This document shows positions 9,001-17,454 of a stretch of DNA of 64,000 nucleotides, piece by piece. This DNA comes from Sphingobium sufflavum (GTDB taxonomy: Bacteria; Pseudomonadota; Alphaproteobacteria; Sphingomonadales; Sphingomonadaceae): the NCBI RefSeq assembly GCF_021403115.1, contig NZ_JAJSSH010000015.1, positions 1-64,000 of the forward strand, in the 5' to 3' direction. The position numbers and the translations under genes were made by a program. The notes beneath the pieces are model-generated. The model was not told where the DNA came from. It worked only from the letters and a program-made list of their open reading frames with translations, and searched no databases. How positions within the stretch are numbered: the stretch's first letter is position 1; each line of letters opens with the position of its first letter.

Positions 9001-10193
9001 CAATAGGGCAGTTCGACTTCGTTGACGGAGGTGACAATGGTCTTGCCATCCTGGTTGGTCATGCGGACGTTGATGCGGACCAGCGGCACGCCCCATTCCG
9101 ATTTCTCGATCTTCTCGATCACCTCACCCTCGATGTAGGTCACGTCGCCCTCGAACGCGGGGCCGCGAAATTCCGATTTGGCATGACGGACAAGACCGTC
9201 ATGACCCGCCCAGAAAGCCAGATAGTCGGTGTTCCACGCCGCCATGGTCGCGCCATAGCCATAGGCGCGGTGCATGCCGATCTCGCTCGCTTTCGTATCG
9301 TCGATATGGCCGCGCGATGGACCGACATAGAGACCGTCCCGCAGCCGGGGGTCGATCATCGCGCCTTCCTCGTCAAAGCTGAATCCTTCGATCCAGCCCA
9401 TGTCCTGATTGACCCAGCAGTCTTTCACCCCCTCGACCGTCTTCCAGTAGAAGCTGCCCCAGATGTTGAAGATGAAGGCGCGATATTCGGTCGTGAAGCT
9501 GGCGATGCTGTGCGGGCCGACGACGCGGCGGGGCAGCTTGTCGCCAACCTGCACTTCCTCGAAATGGGGTGATTTGCCCTCGCGGTTGGACAGGAACCAG
9601 TCGCGGCGGACCTGCTCTATCTCTATCAGTTCTGCGTTGGTCCAATGTTTCAGCGCACCGGCTGTCGTCTGGTACATGCCGCGCTTCTCCGCCTCCTTGG
9701 CGAGGTAGCGGATGCAGGTGGGCGTGGAGCGAGCGATCAGGTCGCCACGCTGGTTGCGATGGATGGTGTCGCCGCGCTGGAACAGGGTCGGCCCGGCAAA
9801 ACGGGTGTCGGCGACCTTATATCCGGTAAAGATGCGTTCCTGGAACAACTGGTCGCCGGGGCGGACATGGGTGCCGTACCACCACCATTCCTCGCCGCCG
9901 AAGATCATGTGCTGCCCGTCGATCCGCCCCACGCAGGCCTGATTATTGCCATGGCCGTAATCGAGTGCGACTGCGAAGGACTGGGGTGCGATGATGTCGC
10001 CGAACTTGGTGTTCTGCGCGAACCTCTGGTCCCAGTGCAGCGGGTTCACATAGTCGAGCGCCATGACCCAGCGCCGAATGTCCGTCTTGTTGCAAGGCTC
10101 CCACAACTGGCCGCCGCCGACCTGCTGGCCCACGCGCCATTCAATGTCGCTGAGATCGAGTGTGAGGCTTTCGTTGGTGGGATGGTCTGCCAT
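9000..10193 (-). CDS. MaoC/FAS1-like double-hotdog dehydratase (397 aa)
   Basis: A two-hotdog protein: the N-terminal half is FAS1-type dehydratase-like (residues ~15-165) and the C-terminal half MaoC-like (~215-390). In this fold Asp and His hydrate or dehydrate 2-enoyl/3-hydroxyacyl-CoA. Candidate motifs are NPLHWDQRFA with FGDIIAP in the N half and GYGATMAAWNTDYLAFW in the C half. Two ATGs are possible (10199, 10193). GGAGAG sits 8 bases from the second but only 2 from the first, so 10193 is chosen. The stop overlaps the start of the acyl-CoA ligase. It likely acts on the CoA ester that the ligase makes. Confidence 0.82.
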   Translation of the reverse strand: MADHPTNESLTLDLSDIEWRVGQQVGGGQLWEPCNKTDIRRWVMALDYVNPLHWDQRFAQNTKFGDIIAPQSFAVALDYGHGNNQACVGRIDGQHMIFGGEEWWWYGTHVRPGDQLFQERIFTGYKVADTRFAGPTLFQRGDTIHRNQRGDLIARSTPTCIRYLAKEAEKRGMYQTTAGALKHWTNAELIEIEQVRRDWFLSNREGKSPHFEEVQVGDKLPRRVVGPHSIASFTTEYRAFIFNIWGSFYWKTVEGVKDCWVNQDMGWIEGFSFDEEGAMIDPRLRDGLYVGPSRGHIDDTKASEIGMHRAYGYGATMAAWNTDYLAFWAGHDGLVRHAKSEFRGPAFEGDVTYIEGEVIEKIEKSEWGVPLVRINVRMTNQDGKTIVTSVNEVELPY

Positions 10194-10311
10194 GGTCATC
10201 GCTCTCCGGCCTGTTGTCGCGGCGCGTACGCTGCGTTGCTGCCCTTATCTGGGCATGGGGCTGGCCGGAGGGCTTGATGATTCCAGACAAAACGCTGGAC
10301 AGGGGGAGTGA

Positions 10312-11472
10312 TTATCGGCCGCGCCGATCCAGCGCGCGCTCATAGGCGGTCAGTAGGCGGCCGAAATGGGCATCCTCGCTGAAGCGGGTGGTGACGTCGG
10401 CATGGGCGGCGGCACCCAGCTTGCGACACAGTGCAGGATCATCCCACAGCCGTCGCATCTGCTGCGCCAGATCGGTTGGATTGCCGGGTTCGAAATGCAG
10501 GCCGGTCACGCCTTCTCGCACAGTGTCGCGCAGCGCGCCGATGCGGGAGGCGATGACGGGAACGCCATGCGCCATCGCTTCCGCTGCGACGATAGCGAAG
10601 GTTTCGAACCAGAGGCTCGGCACGACCAGTGCGAGGGCGCCGAGATAGACTTCCGCCAGCGCATCGGGGCCGCTGGTGATGGTGGTGGGCACGCCGCGCG
10701 CCAGCAGGGGCGCGGGATCGCTGCCCGCCGGTCCCGCAACATGGATGGGAAGGTTGGCGATGCGCGCCGCCTCCAGCAGGATATCGAGGCCTTTCTCAGG
10801 CACGAACCGCCCGGCAAAGGCGATGTAGCGTCCCTGCGCCGGGTCTACCGGCAGCGACGATGCGTGAATGGCACATTCATTGACGTTGATCCGGTCGGGA
10901 GCGATCCCCGCGCGCTCTTGCAACCATGTCGCGCTGAAATCGGTCAGCACGATGAACTGGTCGACATGGCGGCGGTAGAAGTCGCGCCATCCCGCGACGG
11001 CATGACGCAGGGCGAAGGCGGCGCTTTCCGCATAGCTGTTGCGGCAATCGTTGAGGATCGCCTGATGCGCGCCATGATCGGGGCATCGGGTGCAGACGCC
11101 TGTACCGTCATGATGGGTCGCGATGGGGCAGGTGATGCGAAAATCATAGCAGCTGTGGACGACCGGGACGCCTGCCTGCGCGCAGACCTCGAACAACCAG
11201 GGGCTGATGAGCGGATAAAGTTCGTGGGTGTGGACGATGTCGGGTCTGTCCGCCGCCATGCGCGCGGCAAAGTCGCGCAACGCGCCTGGCGCATAGAGTC
11301 CGTTGGCCAGCGCTGACAGCTTGCCGCCGATGCCGGTTCCCAGCGTTCGGCTGTCCCGTTCGAAACAATCTATAGTGAGGCCCCGTCGTCGCGACAGCGC
11401 GATGGTGGCGTCCCACGCATTGTCCGCTCCGCCGCCGCCCCGATGCCGGTTGTAGACATGGAGAATCTTCAT
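10312..11472 (-). CDS. Glycosyltransferase family 4 (386 aa)
   Basis: A retaining GT-B glycosyltransferase for exopolysaccharide or O-antigen building. An N-terminal Rossmann half starts MKILHVYNRH with a GGGG nucleotide loop. A C-terminal GT4 domain has FAGRFVPEKGLDILLEA and the E-x7-E region PSLWFETFAIVAAEAMAHG. HTHELYPLISP and a Cys-rich insert (CPIATHHDGTGVCTRCPDHG) are typical of this subgroup. The start overlaps the stop of the next glycosyltransferase by 4 bases. It is the last gene of a minus-strand polysaccharide set whose upstream end is truncated, so it may no longer belong to a working pathway. Confidence 0.9.
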   Translation of the reverse strand: MKILHVYNRHRGGGGADNAWDATIALSRRRGLTIDCFERDSRTLGTGIGGKLSALANGLYAPGALRDFAARMAADRPDIVHTHELYPLISPWLFEVCAQAGVPVVHSCYDFRITCPIATHHDGTGVCTRCPDHGAHQAILNDCRNSYAESAAFALRHAVAGWRDFYRRHVDQFIVLTDFSATWLQERAGIAPDRINVNECAIHASSLPVDPAQGRYIAFAGRFVPEKGLDILLEAARIANLPIHVAGPAGSDPAPLLARGVPTTITSGPDALAEVYLGALALVVPSLWFETFAIVAAEAMAHGVPVIASRIGALRDTVREGVTGLHFEPGNPTDLAQQMRRLWDDPALCRKLGAAAHADVTTRFSEDAHFGRLLTAYERALDRRGR

Positions 11473-12704
11473 GCCGCCGATATGGTCCGGTCGGAGGTAG
11501 TCTCTGCGAACCGTTCGGGATGATAAGTTTCGCCGATCAGGTGCGCGTCGGGTGGTTTTCCCGCTGCCTTCAGATCTATGAGGCGCCGGAATAACTGCGC
11601 ATAACCATCGACCACGGCATCCCAGCGAAAGGTAGCGGCGGCATGAGCGTGCGCCCTTTTGCCCAGCGCGATTCGCCGGGCGGCGTCCGCGTCGAGATCG
11701 CGCAGGATAGCGGCGAGGTGGCCGGGCGCCTTGTGGAAATAGGGATTATCCTCACCCACATTTTCCCGGTGGAACACCATGTTGATCGGCACTACCGGGG
11801 CACCCCAGTGCATGGCGCGCAGCAGGCTGGGGTTGGTGCCGCCCACTTCATGCCCATGCAGATAGGCTGCGCAATGGCGATAGAGGGCGTTGAGTTCCGC
11901 GGATGCGAACACACCGCCGACGCAGCGCACCTTCCCGTCATTTTCCGCTGCGATGGCGCGGGCATAGTCGCTCTGATAGGGGACGGACCCGACGACGATC
12001 AGCGGCTTCTCCACGCCGGACGCCCGATATTCGCGGATGATATGGTCGACGTTATTCTCCGGCTCCAACCGGGCGACGACGAGATAATAATTGCCGGGGG
12101 TGACGCCATGTCTGGCGAGCGCAGCGACGTCCGGTTCGTCCCCGACTTCGCCCGAATAGGGAATATAGGTGGAGTCCGCCTGATATTCGTCACGGTAATA
12201 GCGTTGCATGGCGCGCGAGTCCGTCACCAGCCATGTCGCCAGCCGGGCGCTCACCCATTCCGACCATTTATAATAGCGTTGCTGGAGCGGCGACCATTTA
12301 CGCCGCTGCCATCCCAGTCCGTCCGTGTGGATGACGACGGGGATACCGCGAAGCCGAAAGGGCAGGACGAAGGGGCCGTTTCCCGGATCGACAACAAAGG
12401 CAAGGTCGAAATCGCGCAGGGTCGCATCGACTACGGCTAGGTTGCTGTGCACGATGCTCTCGAAACTCTTGCCGCCGGGCGCAGGCAGGTAGCGACAGGT
12501 CACGCCCTTATATTGCGGCGGATGCTCCGCATAATATTGGTTCCGGCAATAGACGGTGACGTCCATACCATGGTCGCACACCAGCCCGACGGCCAGTTCC
12601 TCGACCAATGTGCTGAACCCGCTGTAGCGCGCAGGGATACCTCGATCACCGATCAGGGCGATGCGGAGCGGGCGTTGCGGGAGGGAGGGTGCGCGATCAG
12701 CCAT
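11469..12704 (-). CDS. Glycosyltransferase with DUF1972 N-domain (411 aa)
   Basis: The N-terminal DUF1972-type domain begins RIALIGDRGIPARYSGFSTL (14-33) and is followed by a GT1/GT4-like catalytic half (YLVVARLEPENNVDHII, then HGHEVGGTNPSLLRAMHWG). Such proteins are often annotated as rhamnosyltransferases in exopolysaccharide clusters; the sugar specificity is inferred only from family. The GG of the usual Y-GGFET motif is SG here. It overlaps the methyltransferase by 8 bases upstream and the GT4 gene by 4 bases downstream. No membrane segment is seen, so it is cytoplasmic, working at the inner face of the inner membrane. Confidence 0.88.
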   Translation of the reverse strand: MADRAPSLPQRPLRIALIGDRGIPARYSGFSTLVEELAVGLVCDHGMDVTVYCRNQYYAEHPPQYKGVTCRYLPAPGGKSFESIVHSNLAVVDATLRDFDLAFVVDPGNGPFVLPFRLRGIPVVIHTDGLGWQRRKWSPLQQRYYKWSEWVSARLATWLVTDSRAMQRYYRDEYQADSTYIPYSGEVGDEPDVAALARHGVTPGNYYLVVARLEPENNVDHIIREYRASGVEKPLIVVGSVPYQSDYARAIAAENDGKVRCVGGVFASAELNALYRHCAAYLHGHEVGGTNPSLLRAMHWGAPVVPINMVFHRENVGEDNPYFHKAPGHLAAILRDLDADAARRIALGKRAHAHAAATFRWDAVVDGYAQLFRRLIDLKAAGKPPDAHLIGETYHPERFAETTSDRTISAA

Positions 12705-13512
12705 GGGGCTTGAACCCCAGCCAGACGTCCTGCGTCATGCCTGCATTAGCTCCGGCACGGACCTGCTCCACCCGTTCGAAACCGGCGAGCAAGGTGCCGC
12801 GTACATAGTCGGCGTGGTGGATGGCGAAATACCATTTCTTGCCCTCTTCGAACCGCTTTTGCGTCACCAGGTCACCCCGCTCATAGGAGAGCAGCTCGCT
12901 CTTCTGGGTGAGGAGATAGCGGCAATGCTCGCCATGGGTGGTGGCGATCATCAGGCCGCCGGGTTTCAGCACGCGGTGGAGTTCCTGCGTCCAGGCGGCG
13001 TGCATATCCTCCGACAAGTGTGTGAAGACGGAGAAATTATAGGTCGCGTCGAAGCTGTTGTCCGGGAACGGCAGCGGCGGGGCGAGTCCGTTGAGGGCGA
13101 AGTCGATACCGGGCAGATGCTCCCGGCACCAGTCGATGGTCGCCGGATTATAGTCGGTGCCCACGACATGGGCTGAGCGGTCGGCGAGCAGGCCGGGCAT
13201 GTGCCGGATCAGGCGACCGGGGCCGCAACCCCATTCCAGCACGCGAAAATTGGATGCAACTGGCCGATGCTGCCGGATCAGTTCTGCGAACAGCCGGGCA
13301 TGGCGGATGCCAAGGTCATGATAATCGACCCAGTCGACCTTGTTATAGGCATCAAAGGCGAGGTTGGCGGGTGGCACCGCGAAATCGGGATGGCGCGCGC
13401 GAAAGGCTCGGTTGCCGCGCGCTGTTCGCGCCGTCTTGCGCAGGAAGGTCATACGGTCGAGCACCGGCAACAGGCCGAGCGACCGGGTGGCGCTGATGAT
13501 GTGATATTTCAT
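12697..13512 (-). CDS. SAM-dependent methyltransferase (271 aa)
   Basis: A class I methyltransferase: motif I is VLEWGCGPGRLIRHMP, the post-I acidic residue lies in VVGTDYNP, and motif IV is DATYNFSVFTHLSED. The domain spans about residues 85-200 with a helical N-terminal extension. In this context it probably methylates a sugar residue of the polysaccharide or caps a chain. It ends inside the downstream glycosyltransferase start (8-base overlap) and begins 32 bases after the truncated chain-length gene, so all were one transcription unit. The acceptor is unknown. Confidence 0.87.
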   Translation of the reverse strand: MKYHIISATRSLGLLPVLDRMTFLRKTARTARGNRAFRARHPDFAVPPANLAFDAYNKVDWVDYHDLGIRHARLFAELIRQHRPVASNFRVLEWGCGPGRLIRHMPGLLADRSAHVVGTDYNPATIDWCREHLPGIDFALNGLAPPLPFPDNSFDATYNFSVFTHLSEDMHAAWTQELHRVLKPGGLMIATTHGEHCRYLLTQKSELLSYERGDLVTQKRFEEGKKWYFAIHHADYVRGTLLAGFERVEQVRAGANAGMTQDVWLGFKPHG

Positions 13513-13544
13513 GTCTGCCGCCTTCTGTGGAGGGTGGAATGGTG

Positions 13545-14472
13545 TCAGCGTTGGAACAAGCGCAAGGCAAAGGCCCGGTCCTGCTCCACGATGGCGATGA
13601 GGGGGAATGGGGCATCCGGCTGGGTCAGGCGGAAGCGGTTGGCACGGTCCCGCACCAGATCGAGGGTCACCGCTGCCATGACGCCCGCGCCCAGCCCGAC
13701 GATGATCGCCGCGATGAGCAACAGCTTCGTCTGCGGTGCGATGGGCTTGTCGGGGAGGGATGCCCCCTCCACCACCTGAATGGCGGACGGGGCTGATTGG
13801 GCGGTGGCGGCGGTCACCGCCGCCGTCATCAGCTTGTCCTGAAGCGCCAGATAGGTTTTCTCCAGCGCGTCGTGCGCCCGGCCCAGATCGTGGCTTTCCT
13901 TCATCTTCTGCGGGATGCGGTCGATTTCCTGCCGCTTGGCGCTGACGTCGGCGGAGAGGGTGGCGAGGCCAGCCCTGTCGCCCGCCAGCTTGGCCTCCAG
14001 CGTCGCCTTTGCCGCGCGCAGGGCATCATAGCCGCTGTTGCGGGCAATGCTGGTCTGCTGCACGCCCTGCGGCGCCTGCCCGGCCAGTTGTTTACCGATG
14101 GCCGCGATCTGATCGTCCATGTCGCGTATATCGGGCGAGTCAGGGCGGTAGCGGACCAGCATGGCGTCACGCGCAGCGACCAGTTTCGCCTGATCCTGCT
14201 TCAGCCTGGCGACGACCGGATTGTCCTGCACCAGCCGGGATGCGACGATATCGCGCGCCTCATGGGCCAGTTGGCCGGTGACGGTGGCAAGCTGGCGCTG
14301 CGTTTCCGCGATGGCGGTGCGCTTGGCGTCCAGTTCCCCCTGTTGGCCCAGGAACTGGCCGATCTCGACCTTGTCCTTCTCGAACATCAGCAGCATGTCA
14401 TTTTGCGTATAATAACGCTGCATGCGCTGTTCGAGGGCGCGCAGGTCGTCTCGCGCCCGGTTGGCCTCCGCC
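13545..14472 (-). pseudogene. Chain-length determinant/polysaccharide co-polymerase, N-terminus missing
   Basis: The C-terminal ~310 residues of a Wzz/GumC-type polysaccharide co-polymerase. Long periplasmic coiled coils run from AEANRARDDLRALEQR through PDSPDIRDMDDQIAAIGKQL. The outer hinge SLPDKPIAPQT and the last transmembrane helix (LLLIAAIIVGLGAGVMAAVTL) follow, with no kinase domain behind. The frame stays open to 14732, but everything before about 14472 reads as the antisense of an epimerase tail. The first transmembrane helix and half the periplasmic domain are therefore gone. The fragment is the first member of the minus-strand polysaccharide set and lacks a proper start. Confidence 0.8.
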
Positions 14473-14687
14473 CCGACATAACCCGGGCGCAGGCCGATCT
14501 GGGCTGGGAACCGACGATCCGGCTGCGGGAGGGACTTGCACGGACCATCCTCTATTTCGAGGGATTGCTGAAGGAGAAGGAAAGCCACCGCCTGCGGGGC
14601 AGGGCCGGAATCCCGTCGGCAGTGCTCGGCAATATCATCCTGCCCGCGTCGCAGCAGGGGGCATCGCCGGGGGCATGGACGCCCTGA
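14473..14687 (+). pseudogene. NAD-dependent sugar epimerase/decarboxylase, 3' remnant
   Basis: The plus-strand frame reads RPDITRAQADLGWEPTIRLR followed by EGLARTILYFEGLLKEKE. This is the standard C-terminal tail of UDP-glucuronate decarboxylase/dTDP-glucose-dehydratase-like extended SDRs. Nothing upstream in that frame resembles the family. It meets the truncated co-polymerase head-on at about 14473, so one rearrangement removed the starts of both genes. The stop used here (14687) lies past the usual family end, giving an unlikely ~30-residue extra tail. This is a fossil, not an active enzyme. Confidence 0.7.
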
Positions 14688-14755
14688 CCGCCCTTGGGCC
14701 CCTGTCTGGTGGAGATGGCTGGACAGGGGCAATGGCGTCGGGCTAACCGGCCGCC

Positions 14756-14959
14756 ATGAGTGTCATCGCAACCATTATGAACACGGCCACCGGCCAGCCC
14801 ATCCAGAAAATGACTTTTGGCCGCATGCCAAAACCCTGGGCGTCCTTCAACCTGGAAACCGGCGAACTGGTCACGGCGGACCGTGTGCAGGTGGGCAAGC
14901 CTGCGCCCGGCAAGTTCGTCGCCCCGGTCGAAGTCTGGGTCACGCCCAAGGGGAAATAA
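14756..14959 (+). CDS. Small hypothetical protein (67 aa)
   Basis: An unrecognised 67-residue protein. The C-terminal half (NLETGELVTADRVQVGKPAP and PVEVWVTPKGK) has the polar/beta pattern of a real soluble protein, better than the antisense frame. No ribosome-binding site was seen before the ATG. It stands alone between the polysaccharide rump and the small HTH-like gene. Existence is uncertain. Confidence 0.4.
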   Translation: MSVIATIMNTATGQPIQKMTFGRMPKPWASFNLETGELVTADRVQVGKPAPGKFVAPVEVWVTPKGK

Positions 14960-15015
14960 GGGAGGGGCTGCACGCCAGCGCCGGATTATCTCACCGGCAT
15001 GGCGTCGGGACAGGA

Positions 15016-15312
15016 TCAGCCCCGCCGCATGTCGCCTTGCGCCTCCAGCATGGCGACGCGGGCCTCCAGCCGGCTGAGGACGGACGCGCGCACTGGCATA
15101 CCCGCGATCAGCTTGCGCCAGGTATTATAGCTGATCCCGAACCGTTCGGTCAGGGCGGCGTCGGTGCGGTGCGTCACCATCGCGCGCAACCGGTCGACCA
15201 GATCGGGATCGACGTCGGTGCAGCCCTTGGGATGGGGGCTGAGCGAGGCTGGCCGGGACAGCGCGTGGGCCTGAACGGAAGCTGGGGTCATGGAACTGCT
15301 ATGGTCGTGCAT
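15016..15312 (-). CDS. Small HTH-like conserved hypothetical protein (98 aa)
   Basis: The central segment (DAALTERFGISYNTWRKLIAG, then MPVRASVLSRLEARV) has the spacing of a helix-turn-helix with a following recognition helix, so DNA binding is plausible. Proteins of this form occur widely in sphingomonads without a known role. The first ~35 residues are low-complexity (Ser/Pro/His) and the true start may be further in. It is monocistronic between the small ORF at 14756 and the flavoprotein gene. Function unknown. Confidence 0.6.
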   Translation of the reverse strand: MHDHSSSMTPASVQAHALSRPASLSPHPKGCTDVDPDLVDRLRAMVTHRTDAALTERFGISYNTWRKLIAGMPVRASVLSRLEARVAMLEAQGDMRRG

Positions 15313-15436
15313 GTCGCGGCCCTTCTAATCATGGTGGCGAAGCGCCCGGTCCGTCAGACGGACCGGCCTTCACCGGCTTTCTCCCCCTCCTGTCCGACAT
15401 GGTCGGGCTTGTACCGGCGGACGCCGGATGCCCGCT

Positions 15437-16843
15437 TCATGCCTGAATTGTCTGTACCCCGTTCGTATCCGTTGCCGTTGCCAGGGCGCTGGCGGCGGTG
15501 CGTCCCGCGATCTTGCCAAAGGTGGTGGCGGTCAGCAGGCCGTTGCCCGCCATATAGCCTGACGCTCCCCGGCCGGAGATACCGCGCGCCGCGCCGCCCC
15601 CCGCATAGAGATTGGGAAAAGACGTGCCGTCCTTTTTCATCACCCGCGCATCCCCGTCGATGACGAGGCCGCCCTGCGTATGGAATAGCGCGCCCGTCAC
15701 CTTGGCGGCATGATAGGGCGGCTCCAGCAGGTGGGCGGGAGCGAAGGTCCGCCCGAACGGATCGACCCGTTCGCCTCGTGCGCTTGCCGCCGCCATCGCG
15801 CATGTCTCGACCAGCGCATCGACGGGCAGGCGAATTTTTTCCGCCAGTTCTTCGATACTGTCGGCGCTGACGACCGCGCCCGCGCTCAACGCATCGCGAT
15901 AATCGTCGAAGTCGCTCATCAGCCGGTGCAGCCGTTCGTCGAATATCGACCAGGCGATATGCTCCGGTTGGGCGTTGACCCTGGCCGCCTGTTCCGAATA
16001 GCCCGCCGTCTCGTCGGAAAAGCGTTGCCCGGCCAGATTGACCTGGAAACCGCCCTCCATGATGAGCGGCCACAGGATCGGTATGGCGTGACCGACCGCA
16101 AGGCCGCCATGCCCCTGATAGGCGCCCATGTCGGCTACGGCCGCGCCCATGTCCTCGCCCCAGCGGATTGCGTCGCCCTTGTTGCCGGGATGGCCGTGAA
16201 AGGTCGCAGCCGCCATTTCCGGGATGAAGCGCGCGACCATCGCCGCGTCGCCCGCAAAGCCGGAACAGGCAAGGATCAGCGCGTCGCAGCCGATTTCCTC
16301 CTCCGCGCCATCGGGGCGGCGATAGCGCAGACCCGTCACCCGGTCGCCGTCGTGCAGAACGCTATCCACCGTCGCGTTGGTCAGCACCATGACCCCGGCG
16401 TTAGCGCAGGCGCTTTCCAGTGCGGCCATCAGTTCGCCGCCGGTGCGGTTGGGCGTCCCATACATGCGCCGGACGCTGTGGCCGGGGTAGAGGAAGCCGT
16501 CGATGAGTTCGAGTGGCACGCCATGGCTGTCGCGCAGCCAGGCGATGGTGTCCGCCGATTCCTGCGCGACGCGAAAGGCGATGAAGGGATCGACCTCACC
16601 CTTGGTCTTGGCCGCAATGTCGGCGGCGAACAGTTCAGGCGTGTCGACGATGCCCGCAGCCGCCTGTTCCGGCGTACCGCTGGCGGGGATCAGCCCGGTG
16701 GACATGGCGGTCGAGCCGAGCGGCGTCGCGTCCCGCTCGATCACCAGCACATCGACGCCCGCATCGCTGGCGGCCAGCGCGGCGGTCAGGCCCGTGCCGC
16801 CCGCGCCGACGATGACGATGGGGAAATGCAGGTTGTCGGTCAT
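15437..16843 (-). CDS. FAD-dependent oxidoreductase, fumarate reductase/succinate dehydrogenase flavoprotein-like (468 aa)
   Basis: FAD_binding_2 family: the dinucleotide fold is FPIVIVGAGGTGLTAALAAS (6-25) with ERDATPLGSTAMSTG behind it. The C-terminal FAD clamp is NLYAGGGAARGISGRGASGY. Relatives include fumarate reductases, 3-ketosteroid dehydrogenases and tricarballylate dehydrogenases, all working on a C-C bond next to a carbonyl or carboxylate. The start at 16843 overlaps the LeuD-like stop (ATGA); a longer frame has no support. It is last of four coupled genes (CoA transferase, LeuC-like, LeuD-like, flavoprotein). It could desaturate or reduce a succinate-type dicarboxylate in that pathway. 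Confidence 0.88.
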   Translation of the reverse strand: MTDNLHFPIVIVGAGGTGLTAALAASDAGVDVLVIERDATPLGSTAMSTGLIPASGTPEQAAAGIVDTPELFAADIAAKTKGEVDPFIAFRVAQESADTIAWLRDSHGVPLELIDGFLYPGHSVRRMYGTPNRTGGELMAALESACANAGVMVLTNATVDSVLHDGDRVTGLRYRRPDGAEEEIGCDALILACSGFAGDAAMVARFIPEMAAATFHGHPGNKGDAIRWGEDMGAAVADMGAYQGHGGLAVGHAIPILWPLIMEGGFQVNLAGQRFSDETAGYSEQAARVNAQPEHIAWSIFDERLHRLMSDFDDYRDALSAGAVVSADSIEELAEKIRLPVDALVETCAMAAASARGERVDPFGRTFAPAHLLEPPYHAAKVTGALFHTQGGLVIDGDARVMKKDGTSFPNLYAGGGAARGISGRGASGYMAGNGLLTATTFGKIAGRTAASALATATDTNGVQTIQA

Positions 16844-17454
16844 TGGGAGTTTCCAGTCACATCCAGATAGTGCCACGGGTGCATGCCCCGGTCCTTGTCG
16901 CGAAACGCCCGAATCCTTGCGCGCAGTTCCAGCGTCAGGTCGATGGGGTCGAGGCCCTCCAGCAGCATGCGCTTGGGTTCCGCCTCCATGGCAAAACGGG
17001 TGGTGACGCCGTCAGGGGTGGTGATGGTCTGGCTGGTCAGGTCCACCGCCAGCGGACCGTCCACCGCCGCCAGCGGCTGCGGGTCGGCCTCGATCGGCAG
17101 GATGCCGTTGCGGATGCAGTTGCCACGAAAGATAGGGTTGAAGCTGGGCGCGACGATCGCGCGAAAGCCATATTCGGCGAGCGCCCAGACGGCATGCTCC
17201 CGGCTCGACCCGCAGCCGAAATTGGGGCCGCCCAACAGGATGGTCGCGCCCTGATAGAGTGGATCGTTCAGTACGAAGTCGGGGTTTGGTTCCCGTCCGC
17301 CGATAGCGGTATAGCGCCATCCCGCGAACAAACCATCCGACAGGCCAGCCTTGGCCACCGATTTCATTTCCCGTGAGGGAATGATCGCATCCGTGTCGAT
17401 ATTGTCCCGAATGAGCGGCACCGCACGAGAGAGGAGAGAGGTGAAGGGAGTCAT
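16840..17454 (-). CDS. LeuD-like aconitase-family small subunit (204 aa)
   Basis: The small swivel-domain subunit of an isopropylmalate-dehydratase-type hydro-lyase. DNIDTDAIIP (18-27) and GGPNFGCGSSREHAVWAL (75-92) are the hallmark substrate-binding loops. It partners the LeuC-like protein encoded just upstream, overlapping by ATGA at 17451-17454, and overlaps the flavoprotein start by 3 bases. The context lacks leuA/leuB and holds CoA transferase, lyase and amidase genes. A catabolic dicarboxylate hydratase such as dimethylmaleate or citraconate hydratase is therefore more likely than leucine synthesis. Confidence 0.88.
   Translation of the reverse strand: MTPFTSLLSRAVPLIRDNIDTDAIIPSREMKSVAKAGLSDGLFAGWRYTAIGGREPNPDFVLNDPLYQGATILLGGPNFGCGSSREHAVWALAEYGFRAIVAPSFNPIFRGNCIRNGILPIEADPQPLAAVDGPLAVDLTSQTITTPDGVTTRFAMEAEPKRMLLEGLDPIDLTLELRARIRAFRDKDRGMHPWHYLDVTGNSQ

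Noticed and set aside
7432-9006. 524-codon open frame antisense to the acyl-CoA ligase
   Set aside because: All adenylate-forming motifs are on the minus strand; no support for the plus-strand frame.
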